A stretch of DNA of 64,000 bases from Rhinopomastus cyanomelas. Its lineage: Eukaryota > Chordata > Aves > Bucerotiformes > Rhinopomastidae. Below are positions 12,101-27,100 of the stretch, in pieces (the first letter of the stretch is position 1; each line of letters opens with the position of its first letter). The notes under the pieces are model-generated. The model ran no database searches, had not been told where the DNA came from, and saw nothing but the letters and a program-made list of their open reading frames with translations. The position numbers and the translations under genes are program-made. The stretch spans positions 63,105 to 127,104 of the forward strand of contig VXBP01003656.1 of the NCBI GenBank assembly GCA_013400115.1. Direction: 5' to 3'.

Positions 12101-15100
12101 ATGGAAATATCTCCCCAAGTAATTTTAGTTGTTTGACCCCATGACTGCTATTTGTTTTAGAACTTGACTGCTCTGGCAAGGTGGCTTCCTGACACACAGA
12201 ACTAGAATTCTGCATTTCGCCCAGTCAAACTTGCTGGGTTTCGTTCTGTGCTCTGTAGTTTAACCTCTTTTTTTGTCTCTTTAAAGGTGTTTAATTACTG
12301 AAATTAAGCAGGGCAAAAATAGGAGAAAATGCTCATTTTATCAAGTGTTTCTCATGTGGACTCAGTACTTGTATATTAAAATCAGGGTCCTCAAAGCTGA
12401 AAGGATTACAGATCTTTCCTCTAAAAAGACTGCTGTTACGGTACTGCAGTAAGAGATTGTAAATGCAGAACAACAGACTCCAAAGCTGCTCTTCCCTGAC
12501 CTGTAAATTGCTGATAACATAAAGATGGTAACCTAGTTGTTTACAATTCTTGAGTATCATGAGAGTAAGTAAGAAAGGAGATACCCAGAAACAACTGGTG
12601 AAGATGTGCAGGAGAGCATAACTGACTGTTACTTATGTAAGTCTGGAAAAACTGTAGTAACAAATCATAACTACGCGGTATTCGAACAGAGCCCTGCATC
12701 TAAAGGGCACCAAAACAAAATCGAAATCCCACAACTTTCTGCAGAAGATACAGACATACTTGTGTGGCATCTTCAGTGAAGCTGGGGATTTCGTGTGTGT
12801 GTGTGTCCGCACTGTGAATGCCTTCTACTTACTGACTCCATAATCTCCCCTATTTTGAGAGACTACTGAACCATTTTTCTCTTTGCTGCACTCCAGTGGT
12901 TTCTGAATGCCTCCTGCCTGCCTTCAGGACCAGCCACCAGCTCTGTGTCCTCAGTTTCAGTTTTACCAGCAGTGCATATCAGCAACACAAGAGTTGCTCA
13001 CAGGGCTGCTGCAGCTACCTGCGACTCTTCTATCGCTGTCACCTGCCTCCCTGCTAGTACCCTGATTGACAATTCAAAGAGTACTGACTGACTCCAGCAT
13101 TGCTCTTGCACTAGGAACAACCACAGGGTTTGGAAGTAACTGACATGATCTGAGCAAAGCAATGGTGGAACTGTTGGCCCATGAGAAGATGTTTGTAAAC
13201 AGTAGCTGTCTGAGATGCATTTGTTACACAAGCGTTCCTCTAAATGGTCATGCTCCATCTAGTTCCCAACGGCATTCGAAGTTGAGTTTGGTTGCAAACT
13301 CACAAATGCAGACAACACACAGCATTTTAAAGTTCACAACAAACAGCTTAAGCCCCTCTAAGGACTTGTGAATGGGCCACTCACTGGACTTCATCACACC
13401 AACCTGCAGTGACCTGTTCCTTTTGACTGCTACCTGGAGAGCCAGACTGCTTTACGTCCAAGGCTACACGTTCAAGTTGTTCAGGTACCTGTCCTGATGC
13501 ACACTTGAACAACTTCTTAACAGACTGCTGTCAAATGTAAGGTACGTACTAGGACGCTAGGAGGAGATGCAAGATCCAGAGTTTCCATTTTAGTGAGGCA
13601 GTTCCCTGCACCATTTCTCACCATCTGAATTTTTTCTTCATACTCTGCCTACAGAAAGAAAACAAATTACCCACCACATCAGCATCAACTAAAGCTCTCA
13701 TTATTTAAAAAGGCATTAACTACTGTTTTTCTTTTCACAAAACCACAAAGATAACTTCCAAATGGAAACACTGGTGCTACGATGGGCTGCTGTAACAGCA
13801 ACCTGTCTGCAAGTACTTGCACTGAAGCCTGAAAGAGTTTGGGAAAATCCTTTAGTCCTTAAAACTCAGCCTGGACATTTTCTACTGTTTTTAAAAGAAG
13901 TTGCATGAACTTCTACGGTTCAAAAAAAATACAGGAGAGCCAGGAGACTAGACTTGTTAATGCACTTTTGAAGCAAGCATGTACAGGACAGATTCGTCCC
14001 TTTATAAAATTGAAAACATTCATTGTAACCTAACGGTATTTAAATATTCTGGATTCAAAACTCATTCTTTCTGTAGTAATATAAAAAAAAAATAATCAGT
14101 AGCTCAGTGTTTGGAGGACAAGCTGCTGGTGGTTTGTCTTCTTTAAAAAAAAAAAGCGCAAAATTATTTAGGGTATTCATTCTGTCTTAACTTCCAAAGC
14201 CTGACCTAAAGCTCGTGAAGAGAAGGCTTACCTCTACTTTTTCCTGTCGTTTCTTTACATTTGAAATAAATGTTTCCCATGAATCAATTTGCGACTTCAA
14301 CTTTGGTGCTGCTGAAGCAGAGCTGCTGAAGTATTGAAGATTTCCAGTTAAATTCCAACATTCCCACTGTGTTTTGTTTAAGACCTATGGTTTTAGTACA
14401 TCAGTTCCTTCCCCCTACCAGCTATATCATAGTTAAAGTCTTCAAGCAATTTTAAGTGAAAATCAGTTAAACTGCTAGTACTTAGATGCTATCCAACCTT
14501 AGAAATGGAGTCCTGACATGTAAATTAATAGTCTGCAGTGACAAGAGGGCAGGGGAAAGGAACATGCATGGGTTATAGAAGTTTTTTTTAAAAAGCAGGC
14601 AACACCACAGGCTAACTTGGCTCTCTGTAAGGAAGAAAGCAACTCAGCAGTTTTGTGTGCACTCTTTTTGATCTACATTGCAGCCCTTTCCCAATCATCC
14701 TGTGCAGGAATAACTGGGATGTCCCAGCAGCCTGCTCTCACCTAAGAAAGAAGACAATTACAAGCTTGCTCCTGTGTTATCACACATCTTGTTAATTTAA
14801 GACCGAGAAGAAATTCAGCTTCAGGAAAGCTGCATTTAGCTATCAGGTTTCTATGCACCTTGCAGGCTGGCAACCTGTGAGCAAAACTGACTTGTCTGGT
14901 GAAGTAACCATGGTTAAACACTCAGTAGTTCCTTGTATTTTCCAACTAGGAATACTGAAATTTCCAGTATGAACTCCCCGTACCTGCTGAATGACTTCAA
15001 GACCTTAAGGTTTACTTCTGCATTGGCAGCCATGCCATTTAGCTTGCATACTTCTGTTTCCTTCCAGTTTTTGAGTACTGATATCTGTAACAGAACACTA

Positions 15101-18100
15101 CTGCAGTAAAAGCACAAGGAATAACCTTAAAAATGAAGTTAATAAGCATCTGAAACAACAGGTTGATGATGTAAAGTACAATACACACAGGTGGAATTAA
15201 CAGCCCTGGCAGCTGTTCAGGGGGCTACATTCACTTCAACTGACAGTAGAAAGTTGGCATAAATGCTCTGTTTGAAACTTAACTCATATATATATCTTTA
15301 TATACATAAATATAAATACATGCACACATATATATGTATTGATATATAAATAAATGCACACTTCAAGTGATTAAGGCAGCCTTTTAAATACTGCATAGTT
15401 GACGATTAATGTGGACCAACAATAATCTTTTTATAAGAGCCTACAGGAAACAAGACAGTCTTTGTGCTCTCCTTCAGAAAGGACGATTGTTCATGATAGT
15501 CGAAGTTTTTTCAGTATAAAACAATGTTTTAGAACAAGATCTCAGTGTTTATCAGAGCTTTCCTCCTTTTGGTGCAACACACAAGTCAGTTGGTGTATTC
15601 TGGTTCTACCTGGTAAACAGGCAGTTACGTATTCACTAACCAAGGCTTACTTTTAACATGGAACCCATTATGGTCCTCTGGTTAGTTTACTAAGGATGAG
15701 TATGAAACACAGTGACTGGCGAAATTTTGTTTGAGGCAATACTACGTGTCCCAAATTCTGTGCAATTTAATACGGGTCAATAATAACGTGCCTTGATGAT
15801 CTGCAGAGTTTTGCAGGATCACATGAACCGCATGTGTCAATACTTGATTAACACTTTGAATACACACTTACATTTTTAGATGCTACCTGTAAAGAGACTG
15901 TTAGAAAAGATTTCACCAGTCATCTCCCCCCACCTACTATCAGCACAAATGATCCAAGCTCTAGCAAAACCACTTTATAATATTTTTGCTTGTACCTCTG
16001 CTTTAACAGCTCTTTTCACACACTCCTGGCAGTCATCTTGACTCTTTCTTATAAGCTCTTCCAATTTTAGTTTGTCATTAGCAAACTTATTACTGTGAAT
16101 AGAAAAGAAGTTAAAATATCTGAGTAACATTTACAACAGAGTACTATTTAAAATTAATGCAATTTTAGGGGTTTTTCTCCAGCTATTCTCTCCTCCATTT
16201 ATGATGATGTACGGCTTGTGCCTTCAAGGATAGCATCCCTTCAGAGACAGCAGCAAGCACATGGCTTTGCAATCTGTTAACCACATTTCACTGTGCAACA
16301 TACTAAGCTTGTAGAAGTTTGACTAATGTGAGTGTTATTGTTCTGAGCCTGATCTAATATATAAAGAATATAATCTATAAATGAAGCCCTGACTTTACAC
16401 TATGTGCAAATGAGTAATTTCTAGAAAATCTTAAGTACATTTAGGACTGTAAAAAAGCATGAAGATCCAAAAACCACCTACAACGGATCAGTATGTCTGT
16501 ACCACACCCTGCTTCCAGCAGGTGTTCTAAAACACGGTGCTGTATAGTCAAGGTAAATGTATGTGAGGATGCTGAAAAGCCAGATGTTTGTTATTCGAAG
16601 TATCCGAAAGAAAATACGATAAGTAAGCTAACTTAAAATAAGAGGTATAGCATTTTGCCTACAGTGAAGAAGACAACTCCAGTAATGACAAGTCAGTAGA
16701 AAGACAAATATTGCTGAAAGGTACGAGAGTTTTACCTGGTGTCAAGATATTTATTTAAATATACGTTATACTGCTTTTCCTTCTCATCGATGGTCTTCGA
16801 ATACCTAGAGTAATCAAACAGTTACGCTTGGTCTAAGAAACTTTCATTAGCAAATACGCAACACAGTCCTCCATAACCGCAGCAAAAACCTGTCTGTTTC
16901 GTATGCTGTTTAATACCATCAGCGCATTTAAAGGTATTCTCCATTAAGCAGTAATTGAAGAAGAGCAGGCTGATAATTTTTCAGGAGATATTTGGTCCAA
17001 ATCAGACTACACCAAAACACAACGAAAATCAAGACCGAAGCCTTAGAATCAGAATCATTTAGGTTGGAAAAGACCTTTAAGATCGAGTCCCACCTTTAAC
17101 ATAAGTGCAACAAACAGCAAGTGGTTGAGTTGCCATCCCTGTATGTTTAAAGATCGTTTGGATGAGGTGTTGAGGGATATGGTTTAGGGGTGAACTTGTA
17201 AGGTAGGGTAGATGGTTGGATTTGATGATCCCAGGGGTCTTTTCCAACCAGAGTGATACTATGTGTAAGCCCATTGCTGAAGTAAGCTCCATGTCTACAC
17301 AACTTTTAAATATATATGTCCAGGGTCTTCTCAGAGAGACAACATTAAAAATACATCAGGAATTGTAAACCCAATAATTAAACCCAATTATAAAACACTG
17401 CCATGTCAGTCAGCTTCATTAGTTACCTATTTTAACACTGTCTTGCAAAACAAGTCAAAAATACAAGAGCAGCCACATACACATTTCAGCCTATTACTGT
17501 GATAAAACATTTACACAATGATTAGGGCAGTTACAGGATTTTGAAAGTCTTCAGTGTTTTAGAAAAAGTCACTGGCAACACTTCACCAAATGGCAAATGA
17601 TTTATTTTTAGTTAGGCCAGTGGCACGGTCTCATAGATGCCTATTAACTATGGTACAAGCTGACTGATTTACTTCCTCTTCCTGCCTCATGGGCAGGAAA
17701 GCTCCCAGGTTTGCTGCACACAAAAATATGATGGGATTCATACTCAGGCTTTAGGGCTTTAAGCTCCACAGAGAGCTCTGCAAACTTCTGTTTCAGGGTG
17801 AAGACTGGTGAAAAAACACCAGTCCCACAGCAGATGCATGCAGTTAAGTGGTGCTTATAGTTTTACTTTAATATGAGAAATGAGAGACAGAAGTAGAAAC
17901 AGCAGAAACTGTGCACACCCTTGGATGACCCTCTCATGTAGACTATGTGGCAGAACAGACACAAAGCCTGAAAGAGAATTAGCTGCAGACCAGGGTTCGT
18001 TTGGGTTGACTCTGCAAGAGGAAGATGGAATGTGGAAATTTAAAGCTAATCATAATGCAGCAGGAGAACATGCTGAGAAAGCCATAAAGGAGGAAAGTGA

Positions 18101-21100
18101 AAAAGCAGAGCAGATCTAAAGGATTCTGGAAAATGTGGGAAGATCTACATCAGTGAAAGAACAGTACTTGTTAATTAGGTTAAAGGATGTTGCATGTACA
18201 CCCTGTTAACCACAGCTCTGATCTCAGAGTTGCATTTAGCTCATTTCAGAATGACACATTCAGGGCAACAAGTTTGCATTTTTACTCTGCTTACATCACG
18301 GAGTCAGTAGATACTGAAGCTTCTCACAGCCTATCAGAAATAACTGTACTTACTGTTGCTTTAAAAAGCATAAATCGAGCAAAGGAAAAAAAATAACATA
18401 AATCTATGTTTAACTATCTATGTATAGTACCTATCGTTGGTATCCGAATGCTTTTTAGCTGTGTTCCTCAGTGCCTTTAGGGTCTCTTGATTTTCTTTTT
18501 TCTTCTGTTGCCATTTTTTCCTTTGTACATCTAAGTCTTGATTAAGCCAAACCAGTTCGTTCTTTGATACCTAAAACCAGGAAATAAGAAACTATTATAT
18601 CTGAAAATACTCCTTTATTCAAACGCAAGTCAGAGCAGCTTGCTGACACTTCTGATCAAAAGCTAAGCCAGTGAAAATTACAGTGGCAGCATGTTACTAG
18701 TGCTTAATGTACTGTTACTTCTGGCATTTAGCGTGGGCAACAGTCACAAAAGCCTTCCCACAATGACCTGCAAACCTCTTCTACATGGCTTCATAATACC
18801 TGCAACCATGCTTTGCAGTCAACTAAAAGAAGAATCACAGTTCCACAGTGTCTGGTACAAATACACATAGAAATCCAAGCCCAGTCCAGCTCTGAAACAG
18901 TCAATACCACTGTTACCACTATTAACAGCTGCGCTGTTACAACTCACAACACAGTAAGGCCACAGGGAATCTTATGGCTGCCACAACTGCTTAAAAAAAA
19001 AAAAGGCAGGATCAACATACAGCTGGGAAATAAAGTGCCTATGATGCCCATGGAACAAGGTCATCCATCCTGCATACAGCCAGGCTTTCAGCATAAAGCT
19101 TTTTGAGCTCACATTTTTACCAGATACTCATACAGGATAAACAGATGTGAGACTTCATCATCCCTTGCAGGAAAGTGTGCCAGGCTACTTGCAGTCCATG
19201 GTAAATCTGGGCTGTGTTTTACACAGGCACTCCCACACTGCAGTACACGAGTTTACTCAAACACACCATTGAAAGAAGAAAAACAAGTGAACTGAGCTTG
19301 AAGGACAGGCCCCATCTTACAAAGATTACAGACAAGCTGTGCAGAGAAATGGCTTTGATTTCACCTCACTTACTTTCTTTGAAATGGAGAAAATGCTGTT
19401 CATGTAGAACCTGCAGCATCTGCAGGTTTAGCTATCAAATTAATCCAGTCAATGCGGTAACAAGCCGATGATGTTGTTTAATGACTACTCCCCTCACGCT
19501 CTGAGGCATTTTCAACAAATCAAGTTGAAAGCATAAAAGGACAGGGCAGTCCTTTTCTCAGGCTGAACCAACACTGATACGTACCCATGAAGTGGAAGCA
19601 ACCGATACAGGGATCTCCTATGTGTTCCAGTGTGTTTGGAGGAGGAGACACAAAGACTGAGCTTTGTGACATTAGATGTTACAGCAATGAGGACCACCGG
19701 TCAAGTTTCAAAAATACTGTTGATCAGTTACAACCAATGTTGTGAGCTACAGCAGTTTGTCCCACTGCTGCATGGATAAAAACATTACCTGAGTCTCTTC
19801 AGTGTTTTTCTTTAAGAGCTGTTTTAAAGCACCAACTTCCTCCAAGTTTCGGCTTTGTAACTGTTCATACTTTTCCTCTGCTTCTTTAAGTTGTTCCTGT
19901 AATACCTGATGCTCTTTTTCCACTCGTAAAATATCTCCCTGAAAATAAATCAGTTGTAAAAAAACCAATCTAGTATCTGTTACCACAGGGCAATAAAAAT
20001 TCGTGATGTCTAAAAGGAACAGCCTGGTATTGGGGTGCTTTTTTTGTTGGCTTGGGGGTAGCATTTAACAAATCTGTACAGCAGTTTTAGTCCAGCTCGG
20101 GAAATGAACACCGTGAACTGAATGTGACTAGTTTAAAGGCCACTATATGCCCAAACAGAATATTTAAATCAAATCTCAATGTTTTTGAAGAGGAAATACT
20201 GAATTTACCTAAAGCATACTCCAGGTTCAACACCTAAAGAACAAAGGTCCAACAGCTTGTTATTGTGGGCCTGTGTGAAGTTTCCCAGAAGTAAATCAAA
20301 GAATAAGGCCCTGTGTGAAGTGCTGGGGGATAAACACCTCCCTGCTTCCCCCAAAATATGCCAAACTAAAAAATGCCTGATAAAACACTTCCTTTTAAGA
20401 GAACCTTTATCTTTCTGCTAACAAATGTTTAACTATTCCCTTAACCTTTTCAATGAGAAAAAAACAAGCATGCAGGCAACTTACTTGTTGCACTTCAAAC
20501 GGATGAAAAGGCAAGGTATTAGTTCCTCTATCAGTGACTTCATTATTTACCTAGAACACAAAGAATCATTAGCTGATTAAAGCTTTCCAGGTTATACATG
20601 CCAGCAGTAGAGCTCAGGTCTGTCTGCGAGTTTCTGGACCTAAACTACAGTTTCACAAATCCAACTCCCTTACGAAGTAGGTCTCTCTACAAAATACAAA
20701 ATGATGCAATGGTTTCTGCAATGTTGTTAAAGCTCTCATGAATGCACTTTGGTCTGATCCTTCCCTAGTTTAATTGACCTGTTCTCAATATACATGCTTC
20801 AAGTTCGGAGTCTGTAAATACAGAAGAGCTCTTAAGTGTCTGAAAACTTAAGACCTGCAAAACCAGCATCTGACAGGCTGAGGCTCCTCCTAAGCTCAAG
20901 ATCTACTACAATAAGTGCCTCTACTTAGAAGGGACTAGACTCAAGGACCTCCTGAGTCCCTGATTGCTACTTAGTGAAATAAGTTAATTTTAAAATCTAA
21001 TGTAATGTGACATATTGAAGATCCAGCTGAAGATGTTCTACTAGGCCCTTAAAATCATAATCAGAGAATGTTACAATTCCTCTACCACACTTCTGCAAAC

Positions 21101-24100
21101 TTACACTGAGAACACTGAGAAATACATCTCTGCTAACCAGAATTCAGTGAACTGAAAACTACTGCCTCTTCTGCTAACTCTGTTGCAGCAACCTTTGAAC
21201 CAAACCAAAATCCCAATGTAAAAGCCCAGTCAGGTAAATGAGGAAATTAATTTACCAAAAAACTAATTGATAAACATGTGGAGGTTAAGTTCCAGAGAAT
21301 GCTAAATACTACTTTTAAGATTCCTTACATTAGGGTGATTGGAAGTACTACTTGAATATTTATTCTTGAAATACTTTACATTTGATGTTTTGGGAAGTCA
21401 TGAAGAAATGACTCAAAAACGAGGTGACCTTTCCATACTTTGAACTGTTACGTGTCACTAAAAAGCTCTCGAATAACTGTCGCACTCCTTACCTGAACAG
21501 CTACCATCCTCGTGTGCGGACTGCTCTTCATTAGAGGTACACCTCTGCTTTCTTTCTCCATCTTAATAACCTGCACATCATCCGTACTATTTGCAAGAGC
21601 AAAACGGTCTCCTGTGTTATTCATGTTCCCCAGCTGGCACATAGTGTCTTCACATGTTTTCATTTCATTGGGTATTAAATGGCCAAACACACTTCTTTTG
21701 TCTGAAATTGTCGATTCATTATTATCCTGACAAGCATCAGCATAAGCAGAGCAAAGCTGCTTGGCACCACTTGGCAGGACAGGCATTTGAGAAGGCACCG
21801 GCGATCCTGTTGTACATTTATGACTCCAGGAAGTCCAAGGCAAACACACATCACAATTTTCATAATCAGTGCAGTTCAGTGAGGCGTTTGAAAACGACCA
21901 CCCATTTTCTACAGTACCTATACTGTGACTATGTTTAGGATTCACTGATTTACACAAAGTAGGACTAGACGACTGCAAATGTTGTGGAGTCTCGGAACCT
22001 GTTACTGTTAGGCCAGCAGATGTTGATAAACAGGGTTTCTTAAAATAAGACAGTGGTATGAATTCCTTGGCAAGTGGATTTAACTGTAGCTGCCTCATGC
22101 AAGAATCTTCTTCAGTATCTCCAGTGACATTTCCGTTTGTATTTTCATTAATAAGAACTGCATGCTTTCTTAAGCAAATAAAATTATCAACCATAACGAA
22201 ATTAAAGGACTTCAGAAGAAAGGATTTCAAACCACCTTCACCTTCTACAATCTTTTGAGCTTCTTCGGGGAAATGTTCATACTCTCCAACTAGTAATTCA
22301 TTATTAATTTCCATAGGGCCATGTTGTTCCAAGATCTGAGAGAAATACCTTTTAAAAAAAAAATTTCAAAAAGAGTTGTCATTATTACACCGTAAGTTTT
22401 TATTAAATGTAATTCTAAATCCATACTTCACACTTTATGTTTTTGCTATAATACTTAAAATTAATGAATGTCTAGAGCTCCTGAAGAACAACAATTTGAA
22501 AGACTGCTCTAGCCAAGCACAAAAATGCTCCTGCTTGACCACATCTTACTAAAAACATACAACTACTACTAAGCATCAGTACCTACTTTCAGGTATGTAC
22601 GTCCAGGTACCAGGCCACCTGGACTTACTATAATGTGTTATAAAATCTACAAAGTAGATATTAAACCCTTTAAAGTGCTAGGCAGATACATGTACACGTA
22701 CTCATATAAACTCTCACAGGTTTGATGTGGGTTACTATCCAAAAGTCTTCGATAATTGTTAATACTTGAAATGTCACGACGTGCTTCAAATTCCTCTAGT
22801 TGCCCCCGGAGATATTCTGGGATGACAAATGGTTCACAGGAATTTGTGAAGTCTCTGTGGCATGAAGCAAAAAGAGAACAGAAGAACTAGAGAGTGCACA
22901 GAAACACGAATTCTATTTTGCACATACACTAACAACAGCATACTGCATGCTAACTACATAATGCTGAACACACATCCCAACAGCAAACATTTCTCTAACA
23001 AGTGAGCCAAACGCTATCCCCAAAACACCTAACTGCTAAACTGACCTGCCACTAAGGCCTTGTTCTTACTACAGCTTTCATATCTATGAGCAATAACAAA
23101 ACTGGGCTCAGAGTAAGAGTGTTTGAAACTCCTGATAAACACACAGATTCTGAACAACACACTACAGATAACTTGATTAAGCATTACAGCCTGCTTGATA
23201 CTGCAAGGCTGGCAAAGTTCACTGGTAACTGATGGTGTACGTACAAGTTTGTCAACAGATTTCTTGCTACATTATAATGGAAAATAAAGCAAGTAAGATC
23301 TTACTTGAAATAATAGCTTTAGGCCTAGAAGGTATATTGGGCTGCAGCCTGGCCACCACTTGGTTACTTCCTATACTGTTAAGATCTATAAAATGGTAAT
23401 GCCCTGTACGCTTGTCCGGAAGTAGAAAAATAACGGTCCTCTGTATACAAGCTCCGATCAAAACCACTTAGAAACTAACACAGGCTTCTTTCTGGGACAC
23501 AAGTCTTCTCGGGTACCGGCGAAGGACTCTGGAGTTACACAGTATCACAGTAACGATAAAGTTGGAAAAGACCTTAAAGATCATCCAGTCCAACCTAAAT
23601 CCAAATAAACCCAGTAATCCTAACATCTAGATCATGCTACTCAGCACCTCATCCAGCCTAACCTTGAACACCTCCAGGGATGGTGACTCAACCACCTCTG
23701 CGGGGAGCCCATTCCATAACCAGATCACCCTTGCAGTGAAAAATCTTTTCCTAATGTCAAGTCTAAACCTCCCCTGATGGAGCTTAAGACTATGACCCCT
23801 TGTCTCGTCTCCAGTAGCCAGGGAGAAAAGACCAACCCCTGTCTGACTACAAACACCTTTTAGACAGTTACAGACAGTGATAAGGTCACCCCTGAGCCTC
23901 CTCTTTTCCAGACTAAACAAACCCAGCTCCCTGAGCCTCTCCTCATAGGGCTTATCTTCCAGCCCCTTTACCATTCGAGTTGCCCTTCTTTGGACTTGTT
24001 CCAGCAGCTCGACATCTTTCTTAAACTGATAAAAGCAAAGATACATTATAGTACTTACAAAGTATTTTCTTCTATAAATATCTTATCTTCTTCTCGTGGT

Positions 24101-27100
24101 GCTGTACTAACCCCACGGGATAATACTAAAACAGACTAATGAAAAACAGATGATTACTTTTTTTACCTCAGAAATGCACAAAAACATCCACTGTCAGGAT
24201 TATGAGAAACTTGCAGCAGAACAACAGCATAAGTAACTTTATCATGTTCAGAGGCCATATTATCACAGAATCATAGAACATGGGGGATTGGAAAGGACCT
24301 TGAAAGATCATCTAGTCCAATATCCCTGTCACAGCATGATCACCTAAACAAAGTCATACAGGAACTTATCCCGGCGGGTTTTAAATGTCTCCAGAGAAAG
24401 ACTCCACAACCCTTCTGGGCAGCCTGTTCCAATGCTCCATCACCCTCACTGTGAAGAAGTTCCTTCCCATAGTTATATGGAACCTCCTATTTTCCAGTTT
24501 ACACCCATTGCCCCTTGTCCTATCACTAGATGACATTGAGAAGAGCCTGGCTCCATCCTCCTGATACCCACTCCTCACATACTTATAAACATTAATATGA
24601 TGAACTGGTAACTATCTACACAGAGACACTGCGAGAAATTTCTTCGTTTTAAATTAATTTTTCTTTCTTACTGCTACTGCTGGCAAAAATGTATACAATA
24701 CTGAACAACTAACAACACTTTATCTTGAGCAACAGACGGAACACTTGGATCTTCAGTCACTGATACGCCTATAACATTTCCCAAAAAGACGTCATTTCAG
24801 ATCTATTTCATGAGGTGCAGAGGCAAATTTTTCTTTCCCAAAACGACTAGCGAAGTGTTCCTCACCAAAGCTGCTATTTGTCAGTGCAAAACAAACTACA
24901 CAAAGCAGTCAGAGTACTGTATTCATGTTTCCCCCACACAGCAAATTAAGATCAAAATAGTCATGCACAATTAAGACAGTGGACAGACTGAAGGTAATGC
25001 TACCCAGACAGAGCCCAAGCTACTCAAAACTATGCTATTCAAGAAAAAACTACTCCAGGAATGAGCCTTTAAAAGTTATTCAGGAAAACACCCTCTGTAC
25101 ATCAGTAATTGAAAAAAATATTAGTAACAGCAGCTAAAAATTTACTGACCCTCAAGTCTTTTGCATTCTTCTTCCGGTTTTTGTTTTTAACTTTCGTATC
25201 ATTATTCTGAAACAGAAAAATTAAAGTCACTGTTTTCAGAAGACTAGAATTATGATGCATTTCCAAAACTGGTACCTAAAATTCAAAAAAACCCCACACA
25301 ACTTTCATATTAAAAAACTTTCACTCTGGTTTGACCAGCAGAATTTACACAATGAAGTACACAGATGCCATCTCAGTCTCCCCTCTATCCCTAGGTGCAA
25401 AGCACAAAAAGAAGCAGAGCTTTGCAAGACTTTATCCATTTTGTTATGATTAACCATTTATCTCTATAAAAGTAGAGATCAATTCTGTATGATTTTCATA
25501 TTTCAGATGCTTAGCCTCTGCTTATAGCTGAAATTGGATATTTGACGAGCTGTGACATCCCTCAGAGTTTTGTGTGAAGAACAAGAAGCAAACAGAACTG
25601 TCTACAGTTCTGGTCAATTTGATTTTATTATAAGCAAAGCTGAAGGAACGAAAATGCTTCTTCACTTTTTAATAAGACAGCAATTACAGATCAACATCAC
25701 TAACAAGAACATGAATCTTCTATTTTAGGATATAAGTAACAGCAACAGGGAAGTAGTTGTTTATTGTAATGGATTTCATTTCCTTGTTGGATTTCCAGTT
25801 AATGAAAAAGCAAATAATTTCAAATCTTATTAAGAGGTTTACCAATTAACTCTAAAGAACTGCGCTCAAAGTAAATCTTGGATTTGTACAGATACATTTA
25901 TCTACAGGATAAGAGCGTTTTAAATGAGAGTGCCTCAGACACATAATTAACCAAAATACATAAAATACTGCCGCCAAGTAGAATGGATTTTAATGCAGAT
26001 ACTAATCAAAAAGCAATTCAGAAAGTTCTTGGAAGACTTACGGATTGAAACTGAAAGGCATCTATAAAAATTGCACATGTAAAGTATGATTAACTCACTT
26101 TGAATTTATACTGCTCATTAGTGAAACAAACATCAAATTTCTAGCCTTATGACTTAATGACAACTGAAGACAAAGTTGGGTTACACCACCTTCCCACTTG
26201 TTGTAAAATATACAGTACAAAATGTATCCAAAGTGATGTTGATTCAAGTCAAGCACTGCCAAGGAAGTACCCACTTTCAAGTAATACGTAAAAGCCATTC
26301 CCATACACCTCATTTCCCTTATTTCCCCGTCTAAGGGAGGTGTTACAGCACGTTCATTGAACCCTCACCCACTTTCACTACCACTGCCTCATGTGCACCT
26401 TTGAAACGCTCAGTCTAAAAGAAGTCTTGTTGGTTTGTACTTTAACTAAAGAAAAACGTACTTTATTGACAACAGTTCAGGAAAAAATAGTGCACAGCCT
26501 CCAAACGCTTTAAGAAAAGGAACGAAGAGGGAGAACAGAGATCAAAGAGAAGAAATCTATATGATTATAGGCCATCTTCTGATGGTCTGAAGGATGATCA
26601 TGCAAAAATAAACTTGGAGGCACATGTGTGTTTCTAAAACACATACTTTTTTCTGCTATTACACTAAATAGACATTATGGTCACTTACCAATATATTTTC
26701 ATTTCTCTGCTTCTTCAGTATTATGGTAGGGTCATCTATTGAAAGGATAACAATAACATTTGTAAACAGAAATAGTAAAGTTTTATGTGAATTGTGATTG
26801 TGAGTAGTGAAATTCTAGTAGTAACTTATAATCCTTTATAAAGTATCTCCAAATAATCTCAAAAGCCTGTAGCTGCAGAATCTTTTGTGCTTAAACTGAA
26901 AGGTAAAGACTTGTTCTGCCTGGACACCACACATGCATAAAGGTAAATTTCTGTGCGGGCTGTGGCATATGAAACAAAGCAGAAGAATGTAACCCAGGCA
27001 AGGAGGATTTGCCTCAGAAGGTGTATTGCCTTTCAAGCAATGAACACAGACAATCCCATGTACTGAGGCAGTTAGTTGTCTGCTGACATTTCAGCCTTTC

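Noticed and set aside
14326..14384. Longer version of TTC3 exon 31 using the upstream ACCATAG acceptor
   Set aside because: It is out of phase with exon 30; the acceptor at 14325 restores the frame.
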